Shown here: positions 56,210 through 64,000 of the stretch, in pieces
Layout: each line of letters begins with the position of its first letter
Numbering within the stretch: position 1 is the first letter of the stretch
Assembly (NCBI RefSeq): GCF_014385435.1
Contig: NZ_JACSUD010000001.1
Coordinates: 124,001 to 188,000, forward strand
From: Alloprevotella sp. Lung230
Lineage (GTDB): Bacteria; Bacteroidota; Bacteroidia; Bacteroidales; Bacteroidaceae
DNA length: 64,000 nucleotides
Direction of reading: 5' to 3'
Notes under the pieces: model-generated
What the model saw: the letters and a program-made list of their open reading frames with translations, nothing else
Database searches by the model: none
What the model was told of the DNA's origin: nothing
Position numbers and translations under genes: made by a program

Positions 56210-56836
56210 CTACAACTTACGCTTAAACACGACGTTCATAAACGTCTTCTCCGTCACATCGGGGGCTGCCGAAACGAGCTTGTAACTCAGGATACCGGTA
56301 GCCGTCATGGCTACGTTGGTAAACACCGCCTTGTCATAGTACGTCACGTAATACTCCAAGTCCGTCTTCGCCACCACCGGCAGACCGGTAGCCCCCGGGC
56401 TCTGCACCGCTGGCGCTGGCGGAGTGGGAATGCTCGAGGGGTTGAACTGGTCGGTGTAGAGTTTGTACAGATCAATGGTGAAAGTCTGCGTTCCCGAATT
56501 ATAACTCGGGTCGGTCGTTTCGACGGGAAGCAGCACGCTGGGCATGTAGAAGAACAAGGGCCAAGCCGCGTTCATCACGCCCAACACGCCTTGTTCATTG
56601 GTGACGACCACCTTGTTGGGGGCGAAGTTGGTGCTCTTTCCGGCATCGTAACTGCCTGAGGTGTTCGTCGTCACGCCCTCCCCCGTTTTGGGGAGGGTCT
56701 GGATACGGACGGAGCCTTGCACATCAAGTTCTTCAGTCGGAGTGCGCGTGTTCACACCGACGCGTTCTGTTTGAGCGACCAGGCCCAGAGAGAAGGTGAG
56801 AAGCCCCAAGACAAGGGCTGATTTTCTGAGTTTCAT
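56210..56836 (-). CDS. Small secreted partner of the giant protein
   Basis: A 208-aa secreted protein, signal peptide ending LGLVAQ (about 22). It has the GVNTRTPTEELDVQGSVRI stretch (about 26-44), a short motif very common after signal peptides of Bacteroidetes surface and fibre-like proteins, then a middle region with WPLFFYMPSVLLPVETTDPS and DLYKLYTDQF, a Pro-rich linker (SIPTPPAPAVQSPG) and a beta-rich C-terminal part (LEYYVTYYDKAVFTNVAMTA, TFMNVVFKRKL). It starts 50 bp after the giant gene and ends before a strong terminator. It may help export or anchor that protein, but no function is known. Confidence 0.65.
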   Translation of the reverse strand: MKLRKSALVLGLLTFSLGLVAQTERVGVNTRTPTEELDVQGSVRIQTLPKTGEGVTTNTSGSYDAGKSTNFAPNKVVVTNEQGVLGVMNAAWPLFFYMPSVLLPVETTDPSYNSGTQTFTIDLYKLYTDQFNPSSIPTPPAPAVQSPGATGLPVVAKTDLEYYVTYYDKAVFTNVAMTATGILSYKLVSAAPDVTEKTFMNVVFKRKL

Positions 56837-56886
56837 ATCAGTTGCTATTTTTGTGGTTTGTATGTGGAATGTGTGCTCGTTTCACC

Positions 56887-59800
56887 TTAGTTCTTGACAC
56901 GCAAGCGGAGGTGAGGGTTAATCATGGGTGTGGAGGAAGAGAAACGCACTCTTATGTTGGGACTCATCACTGAGCAGTTACCCATGATGACCTTGCGGCG
57001 ATAGAAGACCTGCTTTTGCGACTTGGGGAAAGTCGTAGTTTCTTCAAACTGACGGTCGGTGCTGACCGGTGTCCACCCCGATACGCCATCGTCACTGCGT
57101 TCCCATTGGTAGGTCACCCCCGTGCTCGGAACTACGCGGCCGGTGGGAAGGGTAAACTTCTTACCATTCCGTGTGCTCAAGCCCAGTTCCTTTGTGGTGA
57201 AGGTCTGTATAGGCGTTTCTTTCACTTCAATGATATTGACCGGAGTCTCTTTCGAACAGTTCTTATAGCTGTCCACACGCTTGATGTGCATTCTTCCCAC
57301 AGTGTTTGCGGGATAGGTGTAGCTATCTGTTGTTTCACCGGTGATTTTGGTAAAGTTGATTCCATCGCGGCTGTGATACCACTGGTAAGTCACTGCACCC
57401 GGAGTTCCATTGCTATCAGCAGAACCCGCTCCGGGCGAAAGGGGGACGGGCGTTCCCTTGCAGACAATGGAATTGACAGCCGGAGTGGTGATGGGGGCTA
57501 CGTGGTCGACACTCAACTCAAAAGTCATCTGAATGTTGACGGAACAGTCATTGGGCGAAATGTCCAACGTGTAGGTTCCGGCATCCGATGGCTGAATGTT
57601 GTTGAGAGTGAGGATGCGGCTACTCTTTTCAGCAGGTGTCAACACACGGGGGCTTCCTGCCGGAAGCGTCCAGTTGTAGATAGCCACAGGGAAAGATTGT
57701 CCCAAGAAGGTGACGGCTTCTCCCGAACAGGTTGTGATGTCTTGTTTGAGTCGCTGCATCAGGTTGGTCATACTCAACACCGTGGTTTCCTGGCTAATGG
57801 TCACATTGCCACAGGCATCTTTGACGTCAATGCGATAGGTTTTGCCATCCTCGCCCCAGTCAAACATGGCACCGGTCATCGAAGTTTGGGGATTGGGCGA
57901 AGTCGCGGTGCTGGGAATGGGAGACGCCGTGGGTCCCGTACCATCGTAGAAGGTATAGGTATAGGGTGGCGTTCCATTTTTAGCCTCGACATAGTGCTTA
58001 CCCATATGATTAGCCGTGCAATAGAAAGAGAGACTCTTGGCCTTATCTATCGTGTGCTCCATACGATTGGGTCGATACACCGAGGTGAAGCCACAAGGGA
58101 GACCCTTCAGGGTGATGCCGAATTTTTGTCCTATAGGCACTTTCAAAACAGCTCCATCAAGGGTAGAACTGGCATACTTCACATTAGTCACAGGATTGGT
58201 ATATTCATATCCTGTCACGGTGACTTCTTGTTTCTTATCATTCACCGTGTAGTAGGCCTTGCTGGGCACCACCAAGTCCCATCCGTCGCAGGTTTGTGTC
58301 CAGCCATCTAGAAGTTCCACCTTAAAGATTTTGTTAGGCTGTGTCACTCCCTGAAAGGGCTTCTCCGGACCGTCACAGACAGAGTAAGTGCCACTGATGG
58401 TTTCACCAAACTTAAAGGTGGGGCCATGAGCTCCAGCGTTTGTCGTGTTGTACCTGATCACTTTCCAGGTCACAGGGGCGTAGGACCATTCACCGACCGC
58501 AGGAAGCCAATAGGTATAATAAGACTTATGTGCGTAATTTGGATGCAATGTACCGACATAGGTCTTGTCTCCTTTTACAATAGTGAAGGTGGTGGGGGGA
58601 AGATAATACATGTTGGTTCTGGGAGCCAAAGGTGGAACTTTGAAGGCCACGGTCTGCATTTTATACTCATCGTCAGCATCGGTGGTATTATAACCACAGG
58701 CATTATAAATGCCGAATTCCGTGATGTGCGTATATCCCCCCGAATTTCCGGTGCTACTATATATCAGAACATTGTTGTGGTCATAGGCCTCAAAGGTGTA
58801 ATCTTGGAAAAGAGGTCCTGTATAACGAGCTCTGGTTTCTAATTCCTTCGATTCGTAGACAGGCTGTGCCTCTTTGGCCGCCCCTATGCCCTTATAGATT
58901 TTGAAGTAAGCCTTACCACAACCACCATAGATATAACAGGAAACTTGCCTTGTATCACAGATATCGCTTGCGGCACCCCATGTCACTGTTCCAAAATTCT
59001 TGGGAGTCATGGTTTCCGTCCACAACGTTTTGTTGTTTTGGTTGAGTATCGTGAAGCGGAATCTGCGATTGCCCTGAGCCTTGTAATAACCATAGAAAGG
59101 ACCGCGATGAAGAATCTGAGAACCCACAGGCGCATCTAAGTCCTCGACAAGGAGTATGCGCTGCTCACACGCGGTACCTTCATCCCCTGTCACTTCCGTA
59201 TAATCACATTCTTGTCTGGTACCATAAGAGACTCCAATGCTCCAAGACCTGTCAGCTGCAGGAATACTCGGACAAATAGAAGTCACTTTCGTCGTATGTT
59301 CTTGAGGCTCAAACGGCAGTACTTTCCCCGCAAACTCAGAGAAGGGAGCAGGAGGCATCGTAACGCCGGAAGCAGAAGTTACGGAAAGGCGAAATAGGTC
59401 ATCCCAATAGATATAATCATCATTACTATTATTTAGAGAGGCACCACCACCATAGATTCTGTAAACTCCATCTGTTTCGCACTGATAGCTTATCGCACCG
59501 TAACGATATGGATTCTCATCCCTTTCCAATAAGGTGTACTCAAACTCTAAGGTCTTACAATCATTCTTCACCTTAAATTTGTACTTTCCTGCCGGGAAAT
59601 TCATTCGTTGAGAGAGATTATTGGTATTGGTATAGTAGGGACTTGTCCATGTGGTATTGCCACGTACCAATTTCATCGGAACAGAGATGCCGGAACCTAC
59701 CGGAGCCTCTACAATAGAGAACTCATACTCTTCCCCTATCGTTTTAGGAGTATATTCATCGTCATCGACAAATTTGAACGCGAAATAGCCGGTAGCACAG

Positions 59801-62800
59801 CCTTTGAGAGCCGGCCTTGTACGCTTCGGGTCGATAACGATGTTCATCATCGGGCTGGTACCAGTGAGGGTGATGGTCTGCGTTTGCACCAATGGTGCTC
59901 CTCCTCCCATCAACTGAGCCTCTGCCCTCAAGGTATATTCACCCGGGGCCAGGTCGGGGAAAGTCATCGGCACCGCCGGGGTTGTGGTATTTTGAGATTC
60001 ATTGTAGCTGTTGGCCGGACTTGTCAGGGTATAGGTCAGCATCTGAATGCCGGCTGCATCGCGTACTTCGGCTGTAATTTTGGCATTCAATTCGCAGGTA
60101 GCGTTGACCGCTGAAGTCATCAGTACGAAAGGAGTACTGCTCGTCACTGTGACATTAGTATAGTAATACTCTGTCTTCGCACAAGTGCCGTTTGCATAAG
60201 AATAAGCAATGCGATAGGTTCCTTCCGGCAGGTTGTCAAACGTCACAGGAGTCAGAGGTGAAGACGCAGTTTTGGTATAGGTTTCCCCTGTTCCGCTGTG
60301 CGTCAACTCCCAAGTGTGTGTACCGCCAAAAGGCATCGCATAAGATTTATAATAACGTGAATTAGGCGGCAGTACAGCAGTCACTGTTCCGAGTTTATAA
60401 TCCACATTATTGTATTTCTGTGTAGGGGTTGAGGTCGCAGTAAGGTCGTAAAGATGAATCTGACGAGGTTTCTCCACTTCTTCACGATACACCTCATATC
60501 CGTCCATTTCCACCACAGCTTCATACAAGCTGTAATCGGTTCCGGACAGCACCCCTGGGAAATAGGTCCAAGTCTTTCCGGCTGTTTCCGTTTTGGAAGC
60601 TACTTGCGTGAAAGTCGAAGCACCAGGAGCCGTACGTTTGTAGAGTTTGAAAGTAAAGACCTTTCCTTTGAAATCTGCGTTTGCGGTCTCCAGCGCTACA
60701 CCTAAGCCCAAGGGGCTGTTGCTTCCACACTCCATGTCCGGATAGTTATAGCCTTTGAGTCCCGGAGACGGCATCAGAAAGGTGATGGTCTTCTCACAAT
60801 TTCGGCCGACAAAAGAAGCCTTCGCGGTGTACGTGCCTGCCGGCAAATTATAGAATTGAAAACTACTTCCGGCTGGTACAATTCTAGAATACGTTTTCCC
60901 ATCGGTAGAAGTCAACGTAAGGGTGATAAGGTCTTTAATCTTCTCCGAGTAATACAGTGCCTTCGACCTTAGCTCTATACTAGCTCTTCCTAAGCCATTG
61001 AGCGTTGTGGGAGGAATAGTACTCACTTCAAATTTATATGCTTCTGACAAATCGGAAGTGGCACCTACAGTGAAATCATAAGTCGCTTCCGGATAGTTAC
61101 ATTGACTATTCATCACATAAGTCAGCCTATATTCACCGGCCAGCAACTGCCTGTAAATAGAGCTGCCGGTAATATGATTCTTATAAACCACTTGGTTGTC
61201 GGACTTACGAGTGAGGACAACATCATAGCTTTTAATGTCTGTGGTCGGGCGGGGAAGTGAGATATACACATCACTGAGAAGACTACCACAAGCGGGTTGG
61301 ATGCTGACAGAATTAGAGGTCAGAGTTGGAACTTCAAGTTTACCTTTGACTTCCAGTTCTGTCGAGATGGACATCTCGGGTGCACAAGTGATGAAGACAT
61401 TCAACGTGTAGCGAGCCGGAGGTAGCTCAGCAATGGATAACTGTTGACCGTACGCTGTGATTTGCCCACTTCGATAAAGAACGCCATCTTTCATCAATTC
61501 GTAGGAAAAATACCCTTCAAGTGAAGATATCTTCTCTGGAAGAGCATAGCCTTCTGTCATTCGTATACTGATGCTTCCGGTAGGGATACATCCCGAAGAG
61601 TCATAGGCTTTGGCTTCATAGAAAGAAAGCACCGGCTTTTTAACCTTAATATTGGGTACGGTCAAGACAACGGAAGGAGTACAGCGAGAGCGAACCACCA
61701 AACGATAATCGTCGCCTTCCTCAGTAACGGGCAAACCGGCCTCCGGAATGTCAGAATAATTGCCGGAAGAGAGCAGCGTTGTTCCCTTGTAAAGTTCATA
61801 AGTACCCTGCTTCATTTCCTCCAACATATCAAGAGCCGGAGGATACCCCGAAGTAGCTCTCGGGAATTCCAAAATCGGTTCTATGCGCATCTGTTGGTCG
61901 ACACAGTAGCTCGTCATTCTCGCATAAACACTAAGGTTCATAGCATAAAGTGTACGAGGTTTCAATACAAATTTTGTTTCGGGAGTTGTTCCACATCCAA
62001 AATTAAGCTTTGCCGTAATCTGGCCGGCTGGAACTCCTGTAATGGTGCTGGATATCCAATTCCCATCTACATTTTCGCTGTGTATCAACACATCATTAGC
62101 ATACACTTCGAGTTGTCCCTGCAAATTGCCGAAATAATATGAACCGCTATAGTTTGTGACTGTTATCGTGCCATCTGCAACACAAATGCTGGAAGGCCCG
62201 GTTTGTTCTTGTATCCGAGTTTCGGGATAAGAGTTCGTACGGATTCCGGTGGTCTCCTTTTTCCTTAGAGAGCAAACTTGTGCCTCTACCGTGTAGGCAT
62301 CGTTATTGTTGGCATCTTCGTAGACAAAGATATTTTCAAACTTGACCTGTTCTCCTCCCTTGGCCGTTTTTGTCGCAAGAACAGTGCCTTTATGAGAAAG
62401 CACATACGTCACATCTAAATCATTGGACACATTGTAAAGCATGGCCTCAATACTACCATCAGAACAACCAATGTGTCCATAATCTCGATTGTTAAGGTAC
62501 AGGCTAGGAGTACCATTGTTACGCGCATAAGTCTCCTTGCTTGAAGAGACACCGCAGGTTTTGGCATTCACTTTGTAGTAGACATAGGAACTACCATTGT
62601 CCGGCAACACGATATTGTTGAAAGTCACTTTTGCCGATCCTTGGCCTGTCTTCGTTTGAACAAGCGTGTTGCTGTCACGCTCTATCAGTTCATAGGTGAT
62701 CGTTACATCATCGGGAACTCCGTAGACTTGAGCCGTAATGACTCCGTCCGGGCAGCCAACATTAGCACGTCCAACAGCTGTAACAGTGGGGGGATTCAAC

Positions 62801-63855
62801 CCACTCTTGGCAAGATTCAAGGAGGTTTTCACCTTATTGCCGCAGCTGTTGCTGATGCCTGTCACCTCGTAGTTTCCAGCCGGAAGCTTCACTTTTACTT
62901 CAAAATTAGTAGGAGTAGAACTGGTTACCGTCTTAAAAACGGCGGTTTCTCCACTTTTTCTAATCTCATAGGTCATCGCGGTGGCAGTTCCGGTACCATA
63001 CGCCGCGAGAGTGGCCTCTCCTTCACAATCTCCCATCGCAGCAGCAGACGCATTCGCAGAGACAGACATTTCTCCAGCGAGGGAGACTTCCTGCATATTG
63101 TAAACGAATTTATTGCCGTCCCAATCACCATAGCCGGTGTAATCATTTTCTTTGGTAGGGTTGCTACAATCCAGCACGGCAATGGGCTTAACGTTGTAAA
63201 CAGCAGGAGCTGCAACAGTTACCTTTTCACCCAGATAAGGATTGGTCAAGGTGTGTGTCGTCAGAAGAGTTCCATCCTCTTTGTAAATCTCATAAATCAT
63301 CTCCCTGATACCGGTCAACGGAGCGGTCGGTAGGCTGATTTCGCCAACACCAGAGCACTCTCCACCCACCATAGCACCAGAGATGGTATTAGGGCTACTA
63401 TATACTATATCTGTCCGACCTCCGCTATAATCAGTATGATATAATTCTACTTCTTCAGGAGTCGAGCCTCCATACTCCGCTTGAACTTTAATATGAATAC
63501 CACGTGTTTCTGGTTCTTTTGCCTCGGTAAAAGGGATAAGCAAAGTCTTTCCTAAATCAGTCGTAGCGGCTTTGATCGTAACATTCTGGTTGGTTCTATA
63601 GTCATAGACTACAACTTCGTAAGAGAGCTTGGTGAACCCTGCGACACGATTGGCATAGGTAATGCTTAGGATTCCAGGGGTATCACAATTCTGATTACCT
63701 ACGATAAATGAGACTCCAAAATCCTCCTCCTTTAATTCAGGGTGTCCCTGAGCAAAGGCCGAAAGCCCCAGGGTCGAGAGGACCATGGAGAGCAAGAACG
63801 TCACCAAGAAGCGAGGAGGACCCTGTCTATGGCAAAAAAGTAAAGAAACGGACAT
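56887..63855 (-). CDS. Giant secreted repeat protein (2322 aa), adhesin-like
   Basis: A signal peptide (about 1-36, SMVLSTLGLSAFAQ) is followed by about 15-20 beta-rich modules of 80-120 residues. Many modules share CxxxGxI at the start and LPAGxYxVxxxxxC at the end, for example LPAGNYEVTGISNSC, LPAGTYTAKASF, LPEGTYRIAYSYANGTC and FPAGKYKFKVKNDC. About residues 2095-2322 hold Ig-like domains (AGTYTLDIS, VTYQWYHSRDG, VTYQWERSDDG) and the tail PMINPHLRLRVKN. The SprB-type adhesins of Bacteroidetes are the nearest by layout. No type A or B sorting tail is recognised with confidence. It is probably secreted to the surface; the ligand is unknown. Confidence 0.75.
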   Translation of the reverse strand: MSVSLLFCHRQGPPRFLVTFLLSMVLSTLGLSAFAQGHPELKEEDFGVSFIVGNQNCDTPGILSITYANRVAGFTKLSYEVVVYDYRTNQNVTIKAATTDLGKTLLIPFTEAKEPETRGIHIKVQAEYGGSTPEEVELYHTDYSGGRTDIVYSSPNTISGAMVGGECSGVGEISLPTAPLTGIREMIYEIYKEDGTLLTTHTLTNPYLGEKVTVAAPAVYNVKPIAVLDCSNPTKENDYTGYGDWDGNKFVYNMQEVSLAGEMSVSANASAAAMGDCEGEATLAAYGTGTATAMTYEIRKSGETAVFKTVTSSTPTNFEVKVKLPAGNYEVTGISNSCGNKVKTSLNLAKSGLNPPTVTAVGRANVGCPDGVITAQVYGVPDDVTITYELIERDSNTLVQTKTGQGSAKVTFNNIVLPDNGSSYVYYKVNAKTCGVSSSKETYARNNGTPSLYLNNRDYGHIGCSDGSIEAMLYNVSNDLDVTYVLSHKGTVLATKTAKGGEQVKFENIFVYEDANNNDAYTVEAQVCSLRKKETTGIRTNSYPETRIQEQTGPSSICVADGTITVTNYSGSYYFGNLQGQLEVYANDVLIHSENVDGNWISSTITGVPAGQITAKLNFGCGTTPETKFVLKPRTLYAMNLSVYARMTSYCVDQQMRIEPILEFPRATSGYPPALDMLEEMKQGTYELYKGTTLLSSGNYSDIPEAGLPVTEEGDDYRLVVRSRCTPSVVLTVPNIKVKKPVLSFYEAKAYDSSGCIPTGSISIRMTEGYALPEKISSLEGYFSYELMKDGVLYRSGQITAYGQQLSIAELPPARYTLNVFITCAPEMSISTELEVKGKLEVPTLTSNSVSIQPACGSLLSDVYISLPRPTTDIKSYDVVLTRKSDNQVVYKNHITGSSIYRQLLAGEYRLTYVMNSQCNYPEATYDFTVGATSDLSEAYKFEVSTIPPTTLNGLGRASIELRSKALYYSEKIKDLITLTLTSTDGKTYSRIVPAGSSFQFYNLPAGTYTAKASFVGRNCEKTITFLMPSPGLKGYNYPDMECGSNSPLGLGVALETANADFKGKVFTFKLYKRTAPGASTFTQVASKTETAGKTWTYFPGVLSGTDYSLYEAVVEMDGYEVYREEVEKPRQIHLYDLTATSTPTQKYNNVDYKLGTVTAVLPPNSRYYKSYAMPFGGTHTWELTHSGTGETYTKTASSPLTPVTFDNLPEGTYRIAYSYANGTCAKTEYYYTNVTVTSSTPFVLMTSAVNATCELNAKITAEVRDAAGIQMLTYTLTSPANSYNESQNTTTPAVPMTFPDLAPGEYTLRAEAQLMGGGAPLVQTQTITLTGTSPMMNIVIDPKRTRPALKGCATGYFAFKFVDDDEYTPKTIGEEYEFSIVEAPVGSGISVPMKLVRGNTTWTSPYYTNTNNLSQRMNFPAGKYKFKVKNDCKTLEFEYTLLERDENPYRYGAISYQCETDGVYRIYGGGASLNNSNDDYIYWDDLFRLSVTSASGVTMPPAPFSEFAGKVLPFEPQEHTTKVTSICPSIPAADRSWSIGVSYGTRQECDYTEVTGDEGTACEQRILLVEDLDAPVGSQILHRGPFYGYYKAQGNRRFRFTILNQNNKTLWTETMTPKNFGTVTWGAASDICDTRQVSCYIYGGCGKAYFKIYKGIGAAKEAQPVYESKELETRARYTGPLFQDYTFEAYDHNNVLIYSSTGNSGGYTHITEFGIYNACGYNTTDADDEYKMQTVAFKVPPLAPRTNMYYLPPTTFTIVKGDKTYVGTLHPNYAHKSYYTYWLPAVGEWSYAPVTWKVIRYNTTNAGAHGPTFKFGETISGTYSVCDGPEKPFQGVTQPNKIFKVELLDGWTQTCDGWDLVVPSKAYYTVNDKKQEVTVTGYEYTNPVTNVKYASSTLDGAVLKVPIGQKFGITLKGLPCGFTSVYRPNRMEHTIDKAKSLSFYCTANHMGKHYVEAKNGTPPYTYTFYDGTGPTASPIPSTATSPNPQTSMTGAMFDWGEDGKTYRIDVKDACGNVTISQETTVLSMTNLMQRLKQDITTCSGEAVTFLGQSFPVAIYNWTLPAGSPRVLTPAEKSSRILTLNNIQPSDAGTYTLDISPNDCSVNIQMTFELSVDHVAPITTPAVNSIVCKGTPVPLSPGAGSADSNGTPGAVTYQWYHSRDGINFTKITGETTDSYTYPANTVGRMHIKRVDSYKNCSKETPVNIIEVKETPIQTFTTKELGLSTRNGKKFTLPTGRVVPSTGVTYQWERSDDGVSGWTPVSTDRQFEETTTFPKSQKQVFYRRKVIMGNCSVMSPNIRVRFSSSTPMINPHLRLRVKN

Positions 63856-64000
63856 AATTATTGGGTTTGTTTAGCTTATATCACATAAAAACACGCTTTA
63901 GGCGTGCAAAAGGGTAGAACGAAGCGACTGCTCGTGCCACCAGGGCATGGGTAGTCAGTTTGTTCATTGTGAAATCATTCACCTTTCGCTCAATTCCCGA
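63856..64000. other. Upstream region of the giant gene
   Basis: 145 bp to the window edge. It contains a small hairpin CACGC/GCGTG (63891-63905 approximately) and a TGCC/GGCA pair further on. No clear promoter boxes were found; a CAAAAGGGTA stretch is off the -7 consensus by spacing. Confidence 0.35.

Overview
The window is about 64 kb of a Bacteroidales chromosome, most likely Prevotellaceae or a close relative. The evidence is SusC/SusD (RagA/RagB) pairs, a BspA-type leucine-rich repeat protein with a type IX-like C-terminal tail, a type-3 prolyl-tRNA synthetase, a DUF6078 protein, and promoters with the Bacteroidetes -33 TTTG / -7 TAnnTTTG pattern. The genus cannot be fixed from sequence alone. 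No rRNA, tRNA or CRISPR array was seen. Almost all genes are on the minus strand; the exceptions are one SusC/SusD pair (34364-38766) and two genes in an accessory islet (39428-40201 and 41341-42102).

Layout: 1-3203 holds guaB followed by two periplasmic peptidyl-prolyl isomerases (the second cut by the window edge). 3541-5130 is a BspA-like surface protein. 5258-18669 is a nine-gene, co-oriented outer-membrane uptake locus: FecA-like receptor, SusC, SusD, a Peptidase_Mx1-like lipoprotein whose metal motif is degenerate, a DUF4302 lipoprotein, an unknown lipoprotein, a DUF4856 (imelysin-like) lipoprotein, a jelly-roll plus FN3 protein and a last lipoprotein. An iron-related role is an inference from the FecA-like and DUF4856 members. 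18974-34077 is core metabolism and housekeeping: folC-dnaJ-grpE, an ABC-F ATPase, a PfkB kinase, folE, a SPOR protein, tpiA, a DoxX-like protein, DUF1599, proS, an acyltransferase, kdsD and kdsA.

34364-38766 is the plus-strand SusC/SusD pair; its SusC lacks the usual N-terminal carboxypeptidase-like domain. About 39254-43940 is an accessory islet: an AT-rich membrane protein, two IS982-like transposase remnants that look like the two halves of one split element, tandem repeats, an unknown 253-aa protein and an acyltransferase. 44012-55921 is again core: rpmE2, a pseudouridine synthase, fabG, a TetR regulator, purine nucleoside phosphorylase, lpxK, sppA, xth, DUF3108, a BASS transporter, DUF6078 and uvrB. 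56210-63855 encodes a giant 2322-aa secreted repeat protein and a small secreted partner.

The least explained material is in the intergenic DNA. A 450-470 bp non-coding repeat occurs twice in opposite orientation (22206-22677 and 38803-39253) with conserved nested inverted repeats. A short MITE-like repeat (AAGTAGGTGTTC ends) occurs at four sites, three of them overlapping stop codons. Three separate intergenic regions carry tandem repeats with a 22-bp period. Among proteins, the ABC-F ATPase has all its degenerate motifs in one of its two composite ATP sites.
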